A stretch of 6,610 nucleotides of DNA from CF-96 sp036269455 (GTDB taxonomy: Bacteria; Chloroflexota; Dormibacteria; Aeolococcales; Aeolococcaceae). A program made the position numbers and the translations under genes. Below, in pieces: positions 4,647 to 6,610 of this stretch. Numbering within the stretch: the stretch's first letter is position 1; the number at the start of each line of letters is the position of its first letter. The stretch lies in the NCBI GenBank assembly GCA_036269455.1, contig DATARS010000051.1:1-6610 (forward strand), written 5' to 3'. The notes beneath the pieces are model-generated. The model ran no database searches. It had not been told where the DNA came from and saw only the letters and a list, made by a program, of their open reading frames with translations.

Positions 4647-6418
4647 AGAAGCTGACCCTGCCCGCGACGCTGACGGTGAAGGAGCTCGCCGACCGCCTCT
4701 CGGTCGCCGGCCCCGCGCTCATCAAATACCTGATGACCAACGGGGTGATGGCCAACCTCAACCAGAGCCTGGACTACGACACCATGGCCCTGGCCGCCGA
4801 TCACTTCGGCTTCGAGGCGGAGAGTGAGGACGCGGCGCCCGCCGCCGCGCCGGCCGAGGGGCGCCGGGTGCGCCATGCCCTCCTGGATCTCTCCAAGGAG
4901 GATCCCGCGTCGCTGGTGGTGCGTCCGCCGATCGTCACCGTGCTCGGTCACGTCGACCACGGCAAGACCTCGCTGCTCGACGCCATCCGCGAGACCAAGG
5001 TGGCTGCGGGCGAGGCCGGCGGCATCACCCAGCGGATCGGCGCCTACCAGGTCACCAAGAACGGCAAGCTGATCACCTTCATCGACACCCCGGGCCACGC
5101 CGCCTTCACCGCGATGCGCGCCCGCGGCGCCGACGTCACCGACGTCGCCGTGCTGGTGGTCGCCGCCGACGACGGGGTGATGCCCCAGACCGAGGAGGCG
5201 ATCAAGCACGCCCGCACCGCGGGGGTGCCGATCATCGTCGCCCTGAACAAGGTCGACCGCGACAACGCCAACCCCGAGCGGGTGATGCAGCAGCTCGCCG
5301 AGCGCGACCTCGTCCCCGAGGAGTACGGCGGCAACACCCCGGTGGTCCGCACCAGCGCCCGCACCGGCCAGGGCGTCGGCGACCTCCTCGACGTGATCCT
5401 GCTCGTCGCCGAGATCGAGGATCCCAGGGCGAACCCGAAGCGCCCGGCGGTGGGCACGGTCATCGACTCCCACCTCGAGCGCGGCCGCGGGCCCATCGCC
5501 ACCGTGCTGGTGCAGAACGGCACGCTGAAGGTGGGCGACAACATCGTCGCCGGCGCCGGGTACGGCAAGGTCCGGGCGCTCATCGACGACACCGGCCGGC
5601 GCGTCAAGGAGGCGGTGCCGAGCATGCCGGTGGTGGTCACCGGGCTGACCGAGGTGGTCGCCGCCGGCGAGCTCTTCCAGGTGATGGCGACCGAGCGGGC
5701 GGCGCGCGCCCTCGCCCAGGAGCGCGGCCTCGCGGCGGCGAAGCAGAAGGCCCAGCCGGCGCGGCGCATCACCCTCGCCGACCTCGCCAACCAGATCGCC
5801 GAGGGCGGCATCAAGACCCTCAACCTGATCGTCAAGGCGGAGGCCGACGGCTCGCTCGAGGCGCTCCGCGGCCAGATCCTCCAGATCGAGGATCCGACGG
5901 TGCGGATCAAGATCGTCCACGACGGCGTCGGTGAGGTCGGCGAGTCCGACGTCAACCTCGCCGCGGTGAGCGACTCCATCGTCATCGGCTTCAACGTCCG
6001 GCCCGACGTCGCCGCCAGGGCGGCAGCCGAGTCGCAGGGCGTCGACGTCCGCTACTACGACGTCGTCTACCAGATCACCGACGACATCGTGAAGGCGATC
6101 AAGGGCCTCTACGAGCCGACCTTCATCGAGGTCCTCCAGGGCCGCGCCGAGGTGCGCAAGGTGTTCACGGTCGACGGCCGCGCCGCCATCGCCGGCTCCT
6201 ACGTCACCGACGGGAGGATCACCCGCAACGCCATCGTGCGTGTGGTGCGCGACGGCAAGGAGGTCGCCAAGGGCCGGATGGCCCAGCTGCGCCGCTTCCG
6301 CGACGACGTCCGCGAGGTGGCGCAGGGCTACGAGTGCGGCATCACGCTCGAGGACTTCTCCGCCTTCGAGGAGGGCGACATCCTCGAGGCGTACGTGGTC
6401 GAGCAGCAGAACCTGTGA
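4643..6418 (+). CDS. infB: Translation initiation factor IF-2
   Basis: IF2 (591 residues from GTG 4643) is the GTPase that brings fMet-tRNA to the 30S subunit and promotes 50S joining. Domains: an IF2_N helical module at about 10-60 (LTVKELADRL, LIKYLMTNGV); a short Ala-rich linker; G domain with G1 GHVDHGKT (102-109), G2 GGIT (126-129), G3 DTPGH (148-152, including the catalytic His152), G4 NKVD (202-205) and G5 SAR (238-240); domain II; C1; and C2 with RFRDDVREVAQGYECGITLEDF (GYECGI from 562). It resembles the short IF2 type, with one N-terminal module and no long extension; E. coli IF2 is about 890 residues. GTG 4643 overlaps the ylxR stop (GTGA). Starting at the in-frame ATC 4634 would add three residues (MATVKKL) and fit the Shine-Dalgarno better. 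A second AAGGAGG at 4895-4901 lies in frame before GTG codons at 4916 and 4919, just ahead of the G domain. Confidence 0.97.
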   Translation: MKKLTLPATLTVKELADRLSVAGPALIKYLMTNGVMANLNQSLDYDTMALAADHFGFEAESEDAAPAAAPAEGRRVRHALLDLSKEDPASLVVRPPIVTVLGHVDHGKTSLLDAIRETKVAAGEAGGITQRIGAYQVTKNGKLITFIDTPGHAAFTAMRARGADVTDVAVLVVAADDGVMPQTEEAIKHARTAGVPIIVALNKVDRDNANPERVMQQLAERDLVPEEYGGNTPVVRTSARTGQGVGDLLDVILLVAEIEDPRANPKRPAVGTVIDSHLERGRGPIATVLVQNGTLKVGDNIVAGAGYGKVRALIDDTGRRVKEAVPSMPVVVTGLTEVVAAGELFQVMATERAARALAQERGLAAAKQKAQPARRITLADLANQIAEGGIKTLNLIVKAEADGSLEALRGQILQIEDPTVRIKIVHDGVGEVGESDVNLAAVSDSIVIGFNVRPDVAARAAAESQGVDVRYYDVVYQITDDIVKAIKGLYEPTFIEVLQGRAEVRKVFTVDGRAAIAGSYVTDGRITRNAIVRVVRDGKEVAKGRMAQLRRFRDDVREVAQGYECGITLEDFSAFEEGDILEAYVVEQQNL

Positions 6419-6610
6419 GGGGTCGGGCCGACGACGCCACCGCCGCTGCGCACCGCCGCGGCGGTGGCCCGCAGCGCATGCTGCGCGTCGCCAAGCAGCT
6501 CCGCGAGGAGCTGTCGATGCTCATGCTCACCGAGATGAAGGATCCCCGCATCCGGCTGGCCTCGGTCACCGAGGTGCGGCCCTCGGCCGACCTGCGCACC
6601 GCGGTGGTGA
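6415..6610 (+). CDS. rbfA: 30S ribosome-binding factor RbfA, N-terminal fragment
   Basis: The first 65 codons of RbfA are present; the gene runs off the window. RbfA is a single KH-like-domain protein that binds the 30S precursor near helix 1/h45 of 16S rRNA and is needed for late maturation. The family pattern is visible: RMLRVAKQLREELSMLM (21-37), then KDPRI (42-46), then SVTEVRPSADLRTAVV. GTG 6415 overlaps the infB stop as GTGA and adds about 20 low-complexity residues (Ala/Arg/Gly). ATG 6478 (residue 22) is the alternative start, with GGTGG (6463-6467) 10 nt upstream, but it would drop the conserved Arg21. I prefer GTG 6415, with moderate certainty about the start only. infB-rbfA adjacency is the canonical order. 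Confidence 0.9.
   Translation, partial: MRGRADDATAAAHRRGGGPQRMLRVAKQLREELSMLMLTEMKDPRIRLASVTEVRPSADLRTAVV

Noticed and set aside
4538..5920. A 460-codon open frame on the - strand opposite infB
   Set aside because: It is the same kind of compositional shadow: low-complexity product, mirrored by intact IF2 G-domain motifs on the + strand.
1..6610. Mobile element, CRISPR, toxin-antitoxin, tRNA or novel accessory system
   Set aside because: I found no direct repeat arrays, terminal inverted repeats, transposase or integrase motifs, tRNA-like folds or unexplained gene-sized gaps. All coding space is taken by conserved housekeeping genes in canonical order.

Overview
The window is a dense, GC-rich (by eye about 70% G+C) stretch of bacterial core chromosome with every gene on the + strand. 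In order it holds the 3' end of tgt, a fused secDF, a 162-bp intergenic leader, and then rimP, nusA, ylxR (rnpM), infB and the 5' end of rbfA. The codons are strongly G/C at third positions, and GTG/TTG starts are common. The fused secDF, the NusA without C-terminal repeats and the short IF2 fit a GC-rich, deeply branching Terrabacteria-type lineage such as Chloroflexota or Candidatus Dormibacterota. That placement is inference from gene style; no marker here fixes the phylum.

Layout: positions 1-279 encode the zinc-binding C-terminus of tRNA-guanine transglycosylase. Its stop overlaps the GTG start of secDF (276-2714), an 812-residue, 12-TM-type protein-export motor subunit. No yajC lies between them, although yajC often does in other bacteria. 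The gap 2715-2876 is the only real non-coding stretch. It carries a good -10 hexamer (TATACT), two perfect inverted repeats and a possible short upstream reading frame, so it is best read as the promoter and leader of the rimP-nusA-infB operon.

From 2877 on, the genes are packed with 1-base gaps or short overlaps. RimP matures the 30S subunit, NusA controls elongation and termination, YlxR/RnpM is a small RNA-binding regulator, IF2 places initiator tRNA on the ribosome, and RbfA matures the 30S subunit. This is the widely conserved transcription-translation coupling operon, and the order is canonical.

I see no accessory, mobile, defence or otherwise novel multi-gene system. The points worth a second look are small: (i) the infB Shine-Dalgarno is 16 nt from the GTG start but exactly 7 nt from an in-frame ATC, and 7 nt is the spacing used for nusA and ylxR; (ii) the tandem perfect hairpins in front of a TTG-started rimP that has no Shine-Dalgarno; (iii) a uORF whose stop overlaps the rimP start; (iv) repeated GTGA stop/start overlaps; (v) some unusual residues in SecDF and NusA.
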